64,000 nucleotides of DNA, from positions 124,001 to 188,000 of the forward strand of contig CAVVHP010000005.1 of the NCBI GenBank assembly GCA_963748105.1, given 5' to 3'. The stretch's first letter is position 1. Each line of letters opens with the position of its first letter. The notes under the pieces were generated by a model. That model made no database searches. It had not been told where the DNA came from and worked only from the letters and a program-made list of their open reading frames with translations. Position numbers and translations under genes: made by a program. Source of the stretch: JAKAGZ01 sp963748105 (GTDB taxonomy: Bacteria > Bacteroidota > Ignavibacteria > Ignavibacteriales > Ignavibacteriaceae). Positions 45,184 to 55,391 of this stretch are shown piece after piece.

Positions 45184-46574
45184 TCAAATTAATTCCAACC
45201 TCAATCTAATTTTGTTTTTCGCTTTCATAATTATGCCGGGGATAATCTCCGGTTTCCTTTTAGAAATTAAGTGGAATTTAAATTTCTGAGAAATCATTCC
45301 CAAAATAATCTGCGCCTGAAGAATTGCAAGTTTTTTGCCAATGCAAATATGAGGACCATCACCGAACGGAATATAGCCCATCATTGGCAAATCCGGTATA
45401 TTAATACTTTCAAATCTTTCAGGATTGAATAATTCCGGTTCGTCCCAAATTTTGGGGTTCCGATGAAGCGTATAAGGACAAATCATCAGGTAGGACCTGG
45501 CAGGTATTTCCAAATTTTCATAGACATCATCAGTAGCTGTAATTCTGAAAAAAGCCCACGCAGCAGGATAAAGCCTTAACGTTTCATCAATTATTTTTTT
45601 TGTATACGTAAGATCATTGACGTTTGAGAAATCAGGATTATTGCCATTCAATTTTTCATAAAGTTCGCTTACGCAATTTTTCTCCAGCAATCGGGATTAA
45701 CGGCAATTGAATAAAAAGCCCAGGTAAGTGTTTCTGCAACTGTATCAAAACCTGCGAAAAGAAAATTCATAATTTCATCACGTATTTTAATTTTGTCTGT
45801 TCTTCCCTCGTTGAATTCTTCAATAAGTGTCCCTAAAATTCCACAGACTTTAATTTTCCCATTTATTCCGTCCTCAATCATTTTATAGACAAAATCATCA
45901 AGCTTTTTTATTTCATTAAGAAATTTTTCATCCTTTTGTTTCGGGAATGCCAATCGTTTCAAATAAATTTTTACGAATAATCTTTAACAGTATGATTTTT
46001 TATGCTCGCATGTTGAAGTATTAATATCCAGTGAGTCGAATAATTGAGGTCGGATCATAATTTAACATTTGTCTGACAACATAGATTCTAATTAGTATAC
46101 CAAACATCAGGATTTTCATTTCAGCCTGTATATCAACAGGCTCCCCTCTATTTGCATTTTTTTCCCAGGTTACTATAAGCTCTGATATTTGCTTTTGAAT
46201 TTCCGGGATATAATTCTCCAACATTTTGGAATGAAATGCTGCGTTGAGAATTTTTCTTTGATCTACCCAATATTATGCTCACTTGCAAATAATCCATTCC
46301 CCAGAAAAGGTAGAATATCCAGGAGAGTGTTTCGCCTCTGATAGTTGATATAATTTGTTTTAAGAATATGCTGAATTATACCGGGATCGTTTATAAAATA
46401 TAGTTCTTCCCCAGCAAATGTAAATGGAATAATTTTACCAAATCTATTTGAGATTTTAATAAGCGTTGCCAGAGGGTTTCTAATTAGTCCCGGCACATAT
46501 TTTAAGAATCCCAATCCCTTTGGCCCGGAAAAATCTTTGGGATGAATCGGTACATTTGCTTTTGTTTCTGTCAT
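45184..46574 (-). pseudogene. Cytochrome P450 with four frameshifts
   Basis: Haem mono-oxygenase of bacterial P450 type, about 464 residues if corrected. N-terminal part: PKGLGFLKYVPGLIRNPLA and ENYIPEIQKQISELI; I-helix LFAGFDTVAETLTW (A/G-G-x-D-T); ExxR in DETLRLYP; haem-binding FGDGPHICIGKKLA with Cys ligand. Four breaks are needed to join the frames: near 46266-46271, about 46023, about 45978 and 45682-45688; each is repaired by adding one base, and the total length then fits. All catalytic motifs remain. It could be an error-rich stretch or an inactive gene. Confidence 0.85.
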
Positions 46575-46730
46575 TAAAAAAGCTATAATTAATTATATAA
46601 GAAATCTTTATTTAACTTCTTAAAAATTGAAACGTAATAGTAAAGATAATCACTAATTGTTTACGGACAAGTATCAGATTAAATTTTAGATTATTAAAGA
46701 TAATAAAGCTTCTATCAATTTAATTTACAA

Positions 46731-47819
46731 ATGGATTTAAAAATATTTACATTATTATCCCTTTTCCCACTTCTGGCTCTTGGTCAGCAGAATTCCAATA
46801 AATATTGGCATTATACAAAACCCAAAGACTATATCGCTTATAAAACTACATTACCTATAACTATTGACGGTAAAGCGGATGAGCCTTCCTGGCAATCAGC
46901 AAAATGGACAGACGATTTTGTTGACATTGAAGGTGATAAAAAAACTACCCCCGGTCTTAGAACAAGAGTAAAAATTCTATGGGATGATAACTATTTTTAT
47001 TTTTTTGCTGAGATGGAGGAACCCGATATCTGGGGAAATATTACAGAACGGGACGCTGTAATATTTCACAATAACGATTTTGAAATATTTTTGAAACCCT
47101 ACACTGAATATCCTCAATACGGGGAATTTGAGATTAATGTACTTGGTACTGTATGGGATTTATTATTAATAAATGCCTACAGAGAAAATGGCCCGGTAAT
47201 TAATAACTGGGATATCAAAGGATTAAAAACTGCAGTCCATATTAATGGAACATTAAATGATCCATCAGATAAGGATGAAGGATGGGCTGTTGAATTTGCG
47301 ATTCCCGGAAAGGCACTACAGGAATTAAAATTCAAATCTGAAAGAGAAAATACTCCTTCGCTATGGCGTATAAATTTTTCAAGAGTGGAATGGCAACACT
47401 CAATTATTAACGGACATTACAGCAGAAAAAAAGACGAAAAAGGGAAACTTCTTTCGGAGAACAATTGGGTCTGGTCACCCCAGGGAGTAATTGATATGCA
47501 TCAGCCGGAATTCTGGGGATACGTAAAATTCAGTGATAAGAAACCCGGGACTGATAAATTTTCCCCCGATCCGGACGAAGGAATTATCCAGGCTCTATTC
47601 CATCTATATAGACAGGAGAAAAGATATTTTAACACAAATGGTAATTATACAAAAGATGTTAAAATTCTTGAACCGCTTAAATTTTCATTCAACGGTAAAG
47701 AAATCGAACCGGGAATAGTGCAAACTAATTTCGGTTATGAAATAGTCTTCGATCTGCCCACTAAAGGGATGAGATACATTATTAATGAAAAAGGTATTAT
47801 AAATAAAATTAAATATTAG
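46731..47819 (+). CDS. CBM9-like carbohydrate-binding secreted protein
   Basis: 362 residues. A signal peptide (DLKIFTLLSLFPLLALG) is followed by a carbohydrate-binding family 9-like domain: ITIDGKADEPSWQSA, TRVKILWDDNYFYFFAEM, NNDFEIFLKP, GWAVEFAIPGKAL and LWRINFSRVEW. The C-terminal 100 residues are unassigned. The next gene starts 3 nt after its stop, so they form a unit acting on glycans outside the cytoplasm. Confidence 0.85.
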   Translation: MDLKIFTLLSLFPLLALGQQNSNKYWHYTKPKDYIAYKTTLPITIDGKADEPSWQSAKWTDDFVDIEGDKKTTPGLRTRVKILWDDNYFYFFAEMEEPDIWGNITERDAVIFHNNDFEIFLKPYTEYPQYGEFEINVLGTVWDLLLINAYRENGPVINNWDIKGLKTAVHINGTLNDPSDKDEGWAVEFAIPGKALQELKFKSERENTPSLWRINFSRVEWQHSIINGHYSRKKDEKGKLLSENNWVWSPQGVIDMHQPEFWGYVKFSDKKPGTDKFSPDPDEGIIQALFHLYRQEKRYFNTNGNYTKDVKILEPLKFSFNGKEIEPGIVQTNFGYEIVFDLPTKGMRYIINEKGIINKIKY

Positions 47820-47822
47820 ATT

Positions 47823-48932
47823 ATGAAACGAATAACTTTATTCTTCATTTTATTTGTACTTATATTATTTCAGTTTTCCTGTTCTCAATCAAATGAGATG
47901 CAAAAAGTGAATAAAAATTCAAGCAATCATTTTGTGTTTGCGGTCTGGGCACACCAGGAACCCGGTAAATCCGATGCTTCGTGGGAGTCCGTTTTTACGA
48001 AATTTCATAATGCAGGCATTACAGATTTTTTTATTGGAGCACCTCCATCTGAATTAAAAAGAATGGTTCGTCTAAGTAAAGGTAAGGGGAGCAAAATTCA
48101 CGGATGGGTCTGGGTGCTGAACAGACCGAACGACACAACAGCTCAAAAACATCCGGACTGGTATGCCGTAAACAGGCTTGATAAAAACAGCCTGGAATAT
48201 CGTCCTTATGTTGATTATTACCAATGGCTAAGTCCTTTCAGCGAAGGTGCAAGGGAATATATAAAGGATAATATCCGCAAAGTAGCACAGGTTGATGGAA
48301 TGGCTTCTGTTCATCTTGATTATGTTAGGTTCTGTGATGTTATATTGGGTAAAGAATTGCAGCCGAAATATAATCTTGTACAAGACCATGAAATGCCTGA
48401 ATATGATTTCGGTTATCATCCTGTAGCAAGAATTGGATTTGAAAAAATCTTTGGTGAAGACCCGATGAAAATGGATCATCCTGAATTAAGTAATGAGTGG
48501 AGACAATTCAGATTAAACGCGGTAACTTCTTTAGTAAATGAATTATCTGAAATTGTACATCGGAATCATAAGAAATTATCTGCTGCCGTATTTCCCTATC
48601 CGGAACTGGCACGAATGAACGTAAGGCAGGATTGGAGTTCCTGGAATCTGGATGTTGTCCTCCCAATGATTTATCAAAATTTTTATAATCAAAACCTTAA
48701 CTGGATTGGATTTTCAATCAAACAAGGCCTCAGAGAAGTAGATAAAAGATTTCCACTATATGCAGGACTTTATCTCCCCTCCCTTTCTCCCGAAGAACTT
48801 AAACAAGCCATTTTGATTTCTAAAAATTCCGGTGCAAACGGAGTCTCATTATTTGACCTAACTAATTTAAGCGATGCACATCTGGTAATTATCAGGGAAC
48901 TTAATACTAAGTTCAATAGTAGAGTAAATTGA
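47823..48932 (+). CDS. Family 10-like glycoside hydrolase (GHL10) lipoprotein
   Basis: 369-residue lipoprotein (hydrophobic signal then FSCSQ, Cys20). The catalytic-type (beta/alpha)8 domain has WVWVLNRPNDTTA, HLDYVRFCD, LSAAVFPYPELA, DVVLPMIYQNFY and FPLYAGLYLPSLSP, as in GHL10/YngK-type putative glycosidases. Exact activity is not known. Together with the preceding CBM9-like protein it could be a surface system for a polysaccharide. Confidence 0.83.
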   Translation: MKRITLFFILFVLILFQFSCSQSNEMQKVNKNSSNHFVFAVWAHQEPGKSDASWESVFTKFHNAGITDFFIGAPPSELKRMVRLSKGKGSKIHGWVWVLNRPNDTTAQKHPDWYAVNRLDKNSLEYRPYVDYYQWLSPFSEGAREYIKDNIRKVAQVDGMASVHLDYVRFCDVILGKELQPKYNLVQDHEMPEYDFGYHPVARIGFEKIFGEDPMKMDHPELSNEWRQFRLNAVTSLVNELSEIVHRNHKKLSAAVFPYPELARMNVRQDWSSWNLDVVLPMIYQNFYNQNLNWIGFSIKQGLREVDKRFPLYAGLYLPSLSPEELKQAILISKNSGANGVSLFDLTNLSDAHLVIIRELNTKFNSRVN

Positions 48933-49033
48933 ACTGATATTAGCTCTTACCGTATTTTAAACATCGTAAATTTTAACAGATACTATTATTATCTGAGAGA
49001 GCTATTGCATAAATTTAGTGAGGATATGAAATT

Positions 49034-49774
49034 ATGAAAAGAATTATTTATTTGTTTTTTATTTTGACAATTTGTCTGACCAGTTTTGCTTTTTCACAAA
49101 ATAAATTTGAGACAGATTCATTCTCCACAAGTGAAGGAGATTTAGCGATTACTTTCATTGGTCACGGTTCATTAATGTTTAATTTTAACGGATTAATTAT
49201 TCAGGTAGATCCATGGAGTAAACTGGCAGATTATTCCAAATTACCAAAAGCAGATATAATCCTGATTACTCACCAACACCAGGATCATTTTGACCTAAAA
49301 GCTATAAAAGAATTAAAAAAAGAATACACAAAAATTGTTTGCCCGCAAACGGTAGCCGATTCTTTAAAAGGTGAAGCAACAATAATGAAAAACGGTGATT
49401 TTATCACCCTGGAAGGGATTGAAATTGTTGCTGTTCCCGCATATAACCTTGTTCATAAACGGAAAAATGGTGAACTTTATCACCCGAAAGGTGTTGGCAA
49501 CGGTTATGTATTAAGATTAGGAGATAAGAAAGTCTATATAGCCGGTGATACTGAAAACATCCCTGAGATGAAAAATCTTAAGAATATAGATATAGCATTT
49601 CTACCTATGAATTTGCCTTACACAATGACGCCACAAATGGTTGTTGATGCTGTAAGAATGATAAGACCCAAAATTTTATATCCGTACCATTACGGAAATA
49701 CTGATGCCAATAAACTTTTGGAACTATTAAAAGGAGAAGATTACTGCGAAGTACGGGTTAGAAATATGAAATAA
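49034..49774 (+). CDS. Exported MBL-fold metal-dependent hydrolase (UlaG-like)
   Basis: 246 residues with a signal peptide (RIIYLFFILTICLTSFAFSQ) and a metallo-beta-lactamase fold: FIGHGSLMF, IQVDPWSKLADYS, the metal motif LITHQHQDHFD (HxHxDH), YIAGDTEN and PYHYGNTD. The sequence resembles UlaG/YtkL-like hydrolases but with an export signal, so a periplasmic or secreted role is likely. Substrate unknown. Confidence 0.88.
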   Translation: MKRIIYLFFILTICLTSFAFSQNKFETDSFSTSEGDLAITFIGHGSLMFNFNGLIIQVDPWSKLADYSKLPKADIILITHQHQDHFDLKAIKELKKEYTKIVCPQTVADSLKGEATIMKNGDFITLEGIEIVAVPAYNLVHKRKNGELYHPKGVGNGYVLRLGDKKVYIAGDTENIPEMKNLKNIDIAFLPMNLPYTMTPQMVVDAVRMIRPKILYPYHYGNTDANKLLELLKGEDYCEVRVRNMK

Positions 49775-49908
49775 TTAATAGTCATTTTGGTTTATTGACT
49801 ATATGTCTTAAAAATATTAGCTTGATTGTACAGGTAATATCCACAACCTTTTGAAAAAGGATCTAGAAATAACAATAAACATTACTAAAATATTAAAAGG
49901 GCAATATT

Positions 49909-50403
49909 ATGCAGAAAAATGGATTTAGGAAAATTTTGTTAGTAGTTAGTTTGATGTTTATTTCATCAATTCTTGCAAATGCTCAAACCATGTCCGGTAA
50001 AAAATATGTTATTGGTGGCAGGTTAGGATTATCTCTACTAGATGGTACAGCAGGTCTGCAAATTGGACCTACAGGTACTTATTACTTTAACAGAAATATG
50101 GGAATCAGTTCTGATTTCAATATCAACACGCAAGCCAGTACACCAATTGAATGGAATGGATCCTTTGTTTATAATCTTAACACACAAAAGCCGAATATGC
50201 AACCATACTTGGACGGTGGAATGAGTCTATGGTTTTATACAGGTGGTCCATATTTTGGATTTAGGTTTGGCGGTGGAGTAAATTTCAAAATTGCTCCCAA
50301 TTTATACATTCCGGCCGATGCACAATTTGGACCTATTTTCGGCGGGGGTACAACAGTTTTTTACTTTGCTATTACAAGTGGTATACGCTACGCACTTCCA
50401 TAA
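49909..50403 (+). CDS. Small outer-membrane beta-barrel protein
   Basis: 164 residues; signal peptide through SSILANAQ (about residue 26), then eight or so amphipathic strands rich in Gly/Phe/Tyr (GGRLGLSLLDG, FRFGGGVNFKIAPNLYIP) typical of OmpW/OmpA-like or OmpX-like barrels. Unknown function. It is followed by a strong terminator. Confidence 0.75.
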   Translation: MQKNGFRKILLVVSLMFISSILANAQTMSGKKYVIGGRLGLSLLDGTAGLQIGPTGTYYFNRNMGISSDFNINTQASTPIEWNGSFVYNLNTQKPNMQPYLDGGMSLWFYTGGPYFGFRFGGGVNFKIAPNLYIPADAQFGPIFGGGTTVFYFAITSGIRYALP

Positions 50404-50430
50404 CAAATTTTATTACCTGAATTTATACTA

Positions 50431-50455
50431 AGCCGGGCCAGCCCGGCTTTTTTAT
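50431..50455 (+). terminator. Rho-independent terminator
   Basis: Stem AGCCGGG (50431-50437) / CCCGGCT (50442-50448) with a CCAG loop, followed by a T-run. It ends the small barrel gene. Confidence 0.92.
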
Positions 50456-50530
50456 TATGTGATTAAAATATATTAAAGGAATTAGGTATATTAATTAGGC
50501 GGGGTTAACAAATGGGAACAGAAATTTTAC

Positions 50531-51827
50531 ATGGTTAAAAAAAACGACAACAAAATCGGGTTCCTGGAAGCCTCGGCAATTGGTATTGGCGGAATGGTAG
50601 GTGGTGGAATTTTTGCGGTTCTCGGGTTGGCGGTAGAGCTTTCAAAAGGCGGGGCTCCGGTTGCTTTTTTAATAGCCGGAATAGTTGCCCTTGTTACAGC
50701 TTACTCATATTCAAAGCTTTCAGTTGCTCTTCCAAGCCAGGGCGGAACAGTCTCCTTTTTAGATAAAGCATTTGGTTCAGGTTTTTTTACAGGTTCTATT
50801 AATATTCTTCTCTGGGTCAGTTACATTATCATGCTTTCGCTCTATTCATACGCATTCGGTAGTTATGGAACTGAATTATTCTTCGGTGGTTCACACCAAA
50901 TTATTAAACATTTTTTTATAAGCGGAATTATCATAGCTATTACTGTTTTGAATATTTTCAGCGCCAAAATTATCGGCGAGGCGGAAGATTTTATTGTAGC
51001 GATTAAATTATTAATTCTTCTATTCTTTTGTGCAGTCGGGTTCTGGGGCATTCAGTCAGATAAATTAGCAATTAGCAGCTGGTCTCCAGCCTCAAAACTT
51101 ATTGCAGGTGGCTTCATAATTTTTCTGGCTTATGAAGGATTTGAATTAATTGCAAATACTGCTAAAGACGTTAGAGAACCTTCAAAAAATTTACCCCGCG
51201 CCTTTTATTCTTCCGTTATTTTTGTAATTATTCTTTATATAATTGTGGCTGCAGTTACAGTCGGTAATCTCCCTGTCGATCGAATAGTAGCAGCCAAAGA
51301 TTACGCACTCGCGATTGCTGCAAAGCCCTTCCTTGGGACAATTTGGGATAATACTGATTTCAGTAGCTGCCCTGCTTTCAACAACTTCAGCAATAAACGC
51401 GACTCTTTACGGCTCCGCCAGACTTAGTTACATAATTGCAAAGGACGGAGAGCTGCCGGAATTTCTCGAAAATAATGTTTGGAATAAACCGATTGAAGGT
51501 TTGATTATTACGGCATTAGCTTCCCTGCTGGTCGCAAATTTATTCGATCTGTCAAGTTTATCGACAATGGGTAGTGCCGGATTTTTGCTGATATTTGCCT
51601 CTGTAAATCTTGCAAACGCAAAATTAGCGGAAAAGACAAAGAGCAAAAAAATCATTTCTTACATTGGTGCCGGACTTTGTCTTGGGGCGCTGTCAAGTTT
51701 AATCTGGCAGACGTTTATAACAGATCCCAGGCATCTTTTTGTTCTCATCGGAATGGTTTTTTTATCTTTGGGAATAGAGGGCGGTTTCAGAATTTTTACC
51801 TCAAGGAAACTGAAAATTGGTAAATAA
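50531..51827 (+). CDS. APC-family amino-acid permease (frameshift)
   Basis: About 431 residues with 12 hydrophobic helices. N-terminal motif IGGMVGGGIFAVLGLAVELS is the APC signature; AYEGFELIANTAKDVREPSKNLPRA is the family's helix 6-7 segment. The frame breaks at about 51329-51337: removing one C or T of CCCTTCCTTGGG gives PFLGQFGIILISVAALLST and continues to 51827. Likely inner-membrane amino-acid transporter; substrate unknown. Confidence 0.88.
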
Positions 51828-51844
51828 TAATCAGCTTGAAAAAT

Positions 51845-52378
51845 ATGAAAAATTTTAACATCATCTTTATTCTAATTCTGTTTTATTCTGCAAATGTACC
51901 TGCAAAATGGTTATACAAAGCAGATTCAACAAAATCATTTATTTTAACGGAACGGGCTCTGCCCGATGATCAGAAGACAGGGGAAATCAGCAGTGCATTT
52001 TGGGATGTTGAATTAAAAACAATGGATGGCAAAATTCTGAAAATGAAATCGTACCGGGGGAAATATGTCTACCTCAATTTCTGGGGTGAATGGTGTCCGG
52101 GCTGCCGCGAAGAAATGCCATCAATTGTGCAGGCCTATAAAATATATAAAAACAAAGTTGAATTTATAGGCTTATTGAAGCCACACGATATCATCAAAGC
52201 CAAAAAATTTATAAATGATCAGGATATAATTTTCCCGCAGGTAATTCTTTCGAAGATATTCAAAAAGAGATTTAATTTCGACGGTTTCCCTTTGAGCATT
52301 TTAATATTTCCTGACGGCAGGAATTATATCAGAGTTGATGAAGTTAACAAGCAATTTTTCGATAGAGATATCAAATAA
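51845..52378 (+). CDS. TlpA-like thioredoxin-fold protein
   Basis: About 177 residues with a signal anchor (NFNIIFILILFYSANVPA), then a redoxin domain with NFWGEWCPGCREEMP (CxxC, about residues 80-83) typical of TlpA/ResA-like disulfide reductases in the periplasm. A TTG at 51836 is an alternative start three codons upstream; no clear ribosome-binding site decides. The substrate is unknown. Confidence 0.87.
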   Translation: MKNFNIIFILILFYSANVPAKWLYKADSTKSFILTERALPDDQKTGEISSAFWDVELKTMDGKILKMKSYRGKYVYLNFWGEWCPGCREEMPSIVQAYKIYKNKVEFIGLLKPHDIIKAKKFINDQDIIFPQVILSKIFKKRFNFDGFPLSILIFPDGRNYIRVDEVNKQFFDRDIK

Positions 52379-52470
52379 TTTACTATTTGAATTTAAAATA
52401 GGAATGCAGTTGATTTAATATCCGCTAATTCATACTTTTCTCATGTTACCGATATATAAAGGGGCTAATA

Positions 52471-53121
52471 ATGAAGAATCTTAAAAGTCTACTGCTTCTT
52501 ATTCCAATAGTTTTAATTATTCAGGAAGTACCCGCACAAAGTAAAATTAAAGTGGAAGTAAACGGCGGTATAGTTGGCAATAACGTCCTCGGGCAGAATG
52601 GACTGTCATACTGGCCTGACGGCTGGACATCCGGCATCGGTTTGAAATATGCTTTAATCCCTGAAATAGAAATTGGTGTAAATGCTTCGTATAGTAATCT
52701 CAGGTTTGATAAAAATAAGGTGGCTATTACTGCTCCCACAGTTTGCTGCTACAGGTACGAGGCAACCGGCAGCAATGCGCAAGTTTATGAAACGGCAGTA
52801 AGTATCCAGTTAAACAGCATGCCCGATTTTTTTATCCGCCCCTATTTTACTTTCAGAACGGGAATTTACTTCATTAATAAAGGGGAAATACTGATAAATA
52901 GTTATGAGTTTAACAGCATCGCGAAAACAAATGGTAATGCGGGTGCCTTCGGAGATTCCGGCCGGAACTACACAAAAATTTTCGCTGGTGCCGGTGTTGG
53001 TCTTGCGGTTCGCTTTTCACACAGTTTTGAATTGAGAACCCAGGTAATGTTAACGAGCGCCCTTGGGGGCGGCCAGACATTCCTCCCAATTACAACAGGA
53101 ATTAATTACGGATTCAAATAA
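52471..53121 (+). CDS. Predicted outer-membrane beta-barrel protein
   Basis: 216 residues with a signal peptide (KNLKSLLLLIPIVLIIQEVPAQ) and barrel-type strands (IGLKYALIPEIEIGVNAS, GAGVGLAVRFSHSFELRTQ) ending GINYGFK. Contains an unusual CCY cysteine pair (about residues 92-94). Unknown function. Convergent with pdxJ, 6 nt apart. Confidence 0.72.
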   Translation: MKNLKSLLLLIPIVLIIQEVPAQSKIKVEVNGGIVGNNVLGQNGLSYWPDGWTSGIGLKYALIPEIEIGVNASYSNLRFDKNKVAITAPTVCCYRYEATGSNAQVYETAVSIQLNSMPDFFIRPYFTFRTGIYFINKGEILINSYEFNSIAKTNGNAGAFGDSGRNYTKIFAGAGVGLAVRFSHSFELRTQVMLTSALGGGQTFLPITTGINYGFK

Positions 53122-53127
53122 CCCGGA

Positions 53128-53841
53128 TTAAGGATTCACCAAAGCCATCATCTCTTTAACAGCCCTTTCAATTCCGACGAACATCGCGTGGGCAATTACC
53201 GAGTGACCAATGCTCACTTCATCAATGTCCGGGATTTCACGGAATATTTTTATGTTTTGATAATCCAGGCCGTGGCCGGCGTTGACTCCCATTCCCAGTT
53301 TCTTCGCGTGTTTTACAGCGGTCCGGATTCTTTCGAGCTCATCAAACTGTTCTTCTTCCGAAAGTGCGTTTGCGAAAACGCCCGTGTGAATTTCAATAAA
53401 ATCTGAATTGATTTCCGCAGACGCATCAATCTGTTCAATCTCCGGCTCAACAAAAAGAGATACTTCAATCTCTGCTTCGTGTAATTCTTCGATAGTATCT
53501 TTGATACGTGAAATATTATCCAGTACGTTCAACCCACCTTCCGTCGTAAGTTCCTGTCTTTTTTCAGGTACCAGAGTAGCAAGCTCCGGACCAACATCGC
53601 ACGCAATTTTTACAATCTCATCCGTTGCTGCCATTTCCAGATCGAGTCTGGTTTTAATTAATTCTCTTAGCAGCCTAACATCTCTCTCGTTAATGTGCCT
53701 CCTATCCTCGCGTAAGTGACAAACTATTCCATCCACCCCCGCCTGCTCCGCTATCAACGCTGCTGTAACAGGATCAGGTTGTTGTCCGCCTCTCGAATTT
53801 CTGACAGTTGCAAAATGATCTATATTTAATGAAAATTTCAT
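53128..53841 (-). CDS. pdxJ: Pyridoxine 5'-phosphate synthase
   Basis: Last step of the DXP-dependent vitamin B6 pathway, using 1-deoxyxylulose 5-phosphate; dxs is in the same window. 237 residues: SLNIDHFATVRNSRGGQQPDP at the start, GVDGIVCHLREDRRHI, ATDEIVKIACDVGPE-like strand, VSLFVEPEIEQI and GHGLDYQN. All conserved PdxJ blocks are present. Confidence 0.97.
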   Translation of the reverse strand: MKFSLNIDHFATVRNSRGGQQPDPVTAALIAEQAGVDGIVCHLREDRRHINERDVRLLRELIKTRLDLEMAATDEIVKIACDVGPELATLVPEKRQELTTEGGLNVLDNISRIKDTIEELHEAEIEVSLFVEPEIEQIDASAEINSDFIEIHTGVFANALSEEEQFDELERIRTAVKHAKKLGMGVNAGHGLDYQNIKIFREIPDIDEVSIGHSVIAHAMFVGIERAVKEMMALVNP

Positions 53842-53851
53842 TTTTGTTACC

Positions 53852-54640
53852 TTAAAAAATTTCTTTTACGATATTAATAAACGAGCTGATCCCAAATCCA
53901 AAATCCGCAGCCCTGTAACGCAACACAGAAAAAAGATCTATAGTAAACATAACACTCATATGTACAATTACGCAATACAGAAATGATCTCGTTCTGAAAG
54001 CAAGAATTCCTAGTGCAATACCGCCGATTATTGCGCCGAATGTTTCAATAGGAGGCTTACCATTATGTAAAATCACAAATGGAATCATCTGAATTAGTAC
54101 AGCATAAAAGCCAAACTTTTCCTCGAGGCCGAATAGCATAAACCCCCGCCAGATAAATTCCCACGCAAAAATATAGATCAATAATCCGGCTTCAAAAACC
54201 AGGAACAAACCCCAGGATTCTTTTGTCCTTTGCAGCAACGGATAAGTTGATTGGAAAGATGCAGATGAAGAGGCAAACCAAATGATTATCACCATTATGA
54301 TTATGAAATAAAAAGATATTTTCAGTCCGGATTTGTAATCACCAAATTGCAGACCATAGTTTTTTGGTTTCTCTTTAATAAAAGTTATAATAACAAATAC
54401 AGGAAGGATAAAAAGAGAAATGGAGTCACCTAAAAACCAATAAAGATATGAATAAAGATCAACATTCTGACTTGAGCTGAAATAATTAAAAAGATTTAGC
54501 CGGAAAAATGTTCTGGAGGTAAAATACCAGGAAATAGTTTGCAAAATTGCGACCGACAGAAATATAGTAATAACTTTTCTGTCCATTTCCTGGATTATTC
54601 CGGAAAGTTTTTTTATTTCTTCTTTTATATGGAAATCCAT
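53852..54640 (-). CDS. CPBP-family intramembrane protease
   Basis: About 262 residues with seven or eight membrane helices. The CPBP motifs are present in modified form: WEFIWRGFMLFGL in place of EExxxR, FVILHNGKPPIE (second motif with His) and VIVHMSVMF (third). The loss of the first Glu (Trp here) resembles other Bacteroidota members. Function could be prenyl-protein processing or self-immunity, which cannot be decided. Start uncertain: ATG at 54640 or a TTG at 54667. Confidence 0.8.
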   Translation of the reverse strand: MDFHIKEEIKKLSGIIQEMDRKVITIFLSVAILQTISWYFTSRTFFRLNLFNYFSSSQNVDLYSYLYWFLGDSISLFILPVFVIITFIKEKPKNYGLQFGDYKSGLKISFYFIIIMVIIIWFASSSASFQSTYPLLQRTKESWGLFLVFEAGLLIYIFAWEFIWRGFMLFGLEEKFGFYAVLIQMIPFVILHNGKPPIETFGAIIGGIALGILAFRTRSFLYCVIVHMSVMFTIDLFSVLRYRAADFGFGISSFINIVKEIF

Positions 54641-54866
54641 AGAAGAAAAATAAGAAAATCCCGGCAATAAACAGTTCCAAATTTATTATTGCTATTATCT
54701 TATTTTAATAATATAAGCTTCCTGGTAGTTAGAATAAATTGCCCATCTCTCTCTAATACTAATATGTCAGATTCTCAGAACCCTGCTGTGATGGTATTTT
54801 TTACAATTCAATTAGGTTTACCATTTCGCAAATATTTTTATATTAGATTAATAATGGAAATGCTAT

Positions 54867-55217
54867 ATGATCTCAAAGCTTAAATTAATTAACCTTACAC
54901 TAAGAGGAATCATGGAAACCGGCATTGTAGCCGGATTAGCATACTGGGGGTTTCATACCGGTAGCAATTTAACAATGGAAATTATTTTAGGTATTGGAAC
55001 ACCTTTACTTATTTTTGGTTTCTGGGGTTCCTACGATTTTCACAACTTTGGTAAATGGTCTGAGCCTTTGCGCCTTATTCAGGAAATAATATTATCCGGT
55101 TTGGCTGCTATCGTTTTGTTCTCAACCGGACAATATTTTCTGGGATGGACTTTAGGAATAATTTCAATTATTCATCATTTGTTTGTTTATCTGCTCGGAG
55201 AAACCCTTCTCAAATAA
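54867..55217 (+). CDS. YrdB/DUF2568-family membrane protein
   Basis: 116 residues with four hydrophobic helices. Sequence blocks: NLTLRGIMETGIVAGLAYWG, FGFWGSYDFHN and HHLFVYLLGE resemble DUF2568/YrdB-type membrane proteins of unknown role. Followed by the groESL promoter region. A later in-frame ATG (54912, METGIVAG) is an alternative start. Confidence 0.7.
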   Translation: MISKLKLINLTLRGIMETGIVAGLAYWGFHTGSNLTMEIILGIGTPLLIFGFWGSYDFHNFGKWSEPLRLIQEIILSGLAAIVLFSTGQYFLGWTLGIISIIHHLFVYLLGETLLK

Positions 55218-55298
55218 AGCCTGGATCCGATAAGTCAACCTTAATATAAAATCCCCCAAAATTTAAGAATTTCTTAATATCTCCTGCCATTAGGAATC

Positions 55299-55327
55299 TT
55301 GACAAATCGATCAAGTTACATTATATT
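55299..55327 (+). promoter_or_regulatory. groESL promoter
   Basis: TTGACA (55299-55304), 17-nt spacer, TATATT (55322-55327): a near-consensus sigma-70-type promoter. Its -10 overlaps the left arm of the CIRCE operator by two bases. Confidence 0.88.
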
Positions 55328-55352
55328 AGCACTCTCAATTAGTGAGTGCTAA
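55326..55352 (+). promoter_or_regulatory. CIRCE operator (HrcA site)
   Basis: Perfect CIRCE inverted repeat: TTAGCACTC (55326-55334), 9-nt spacer, GAGTGCTAA (55344-55352). This is the known binding site of the heat-shock repressor HrcA, so groES-groEL is very likely repressed by HrcA. The hrcA gene itself is not in this window. Confidence 0.97.
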
Positions 55353-55391
55353 CAATTATTCACAAAAAAATATCTAAAACAGGAGTAAAAT

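Noticed and set aside
53852..54640. CPBP protein as part of an abortive-infection or bacteriocin system
   Set aside because: No defence, toxin or peptide-precursor genes lie nearby; context is housekeeping.
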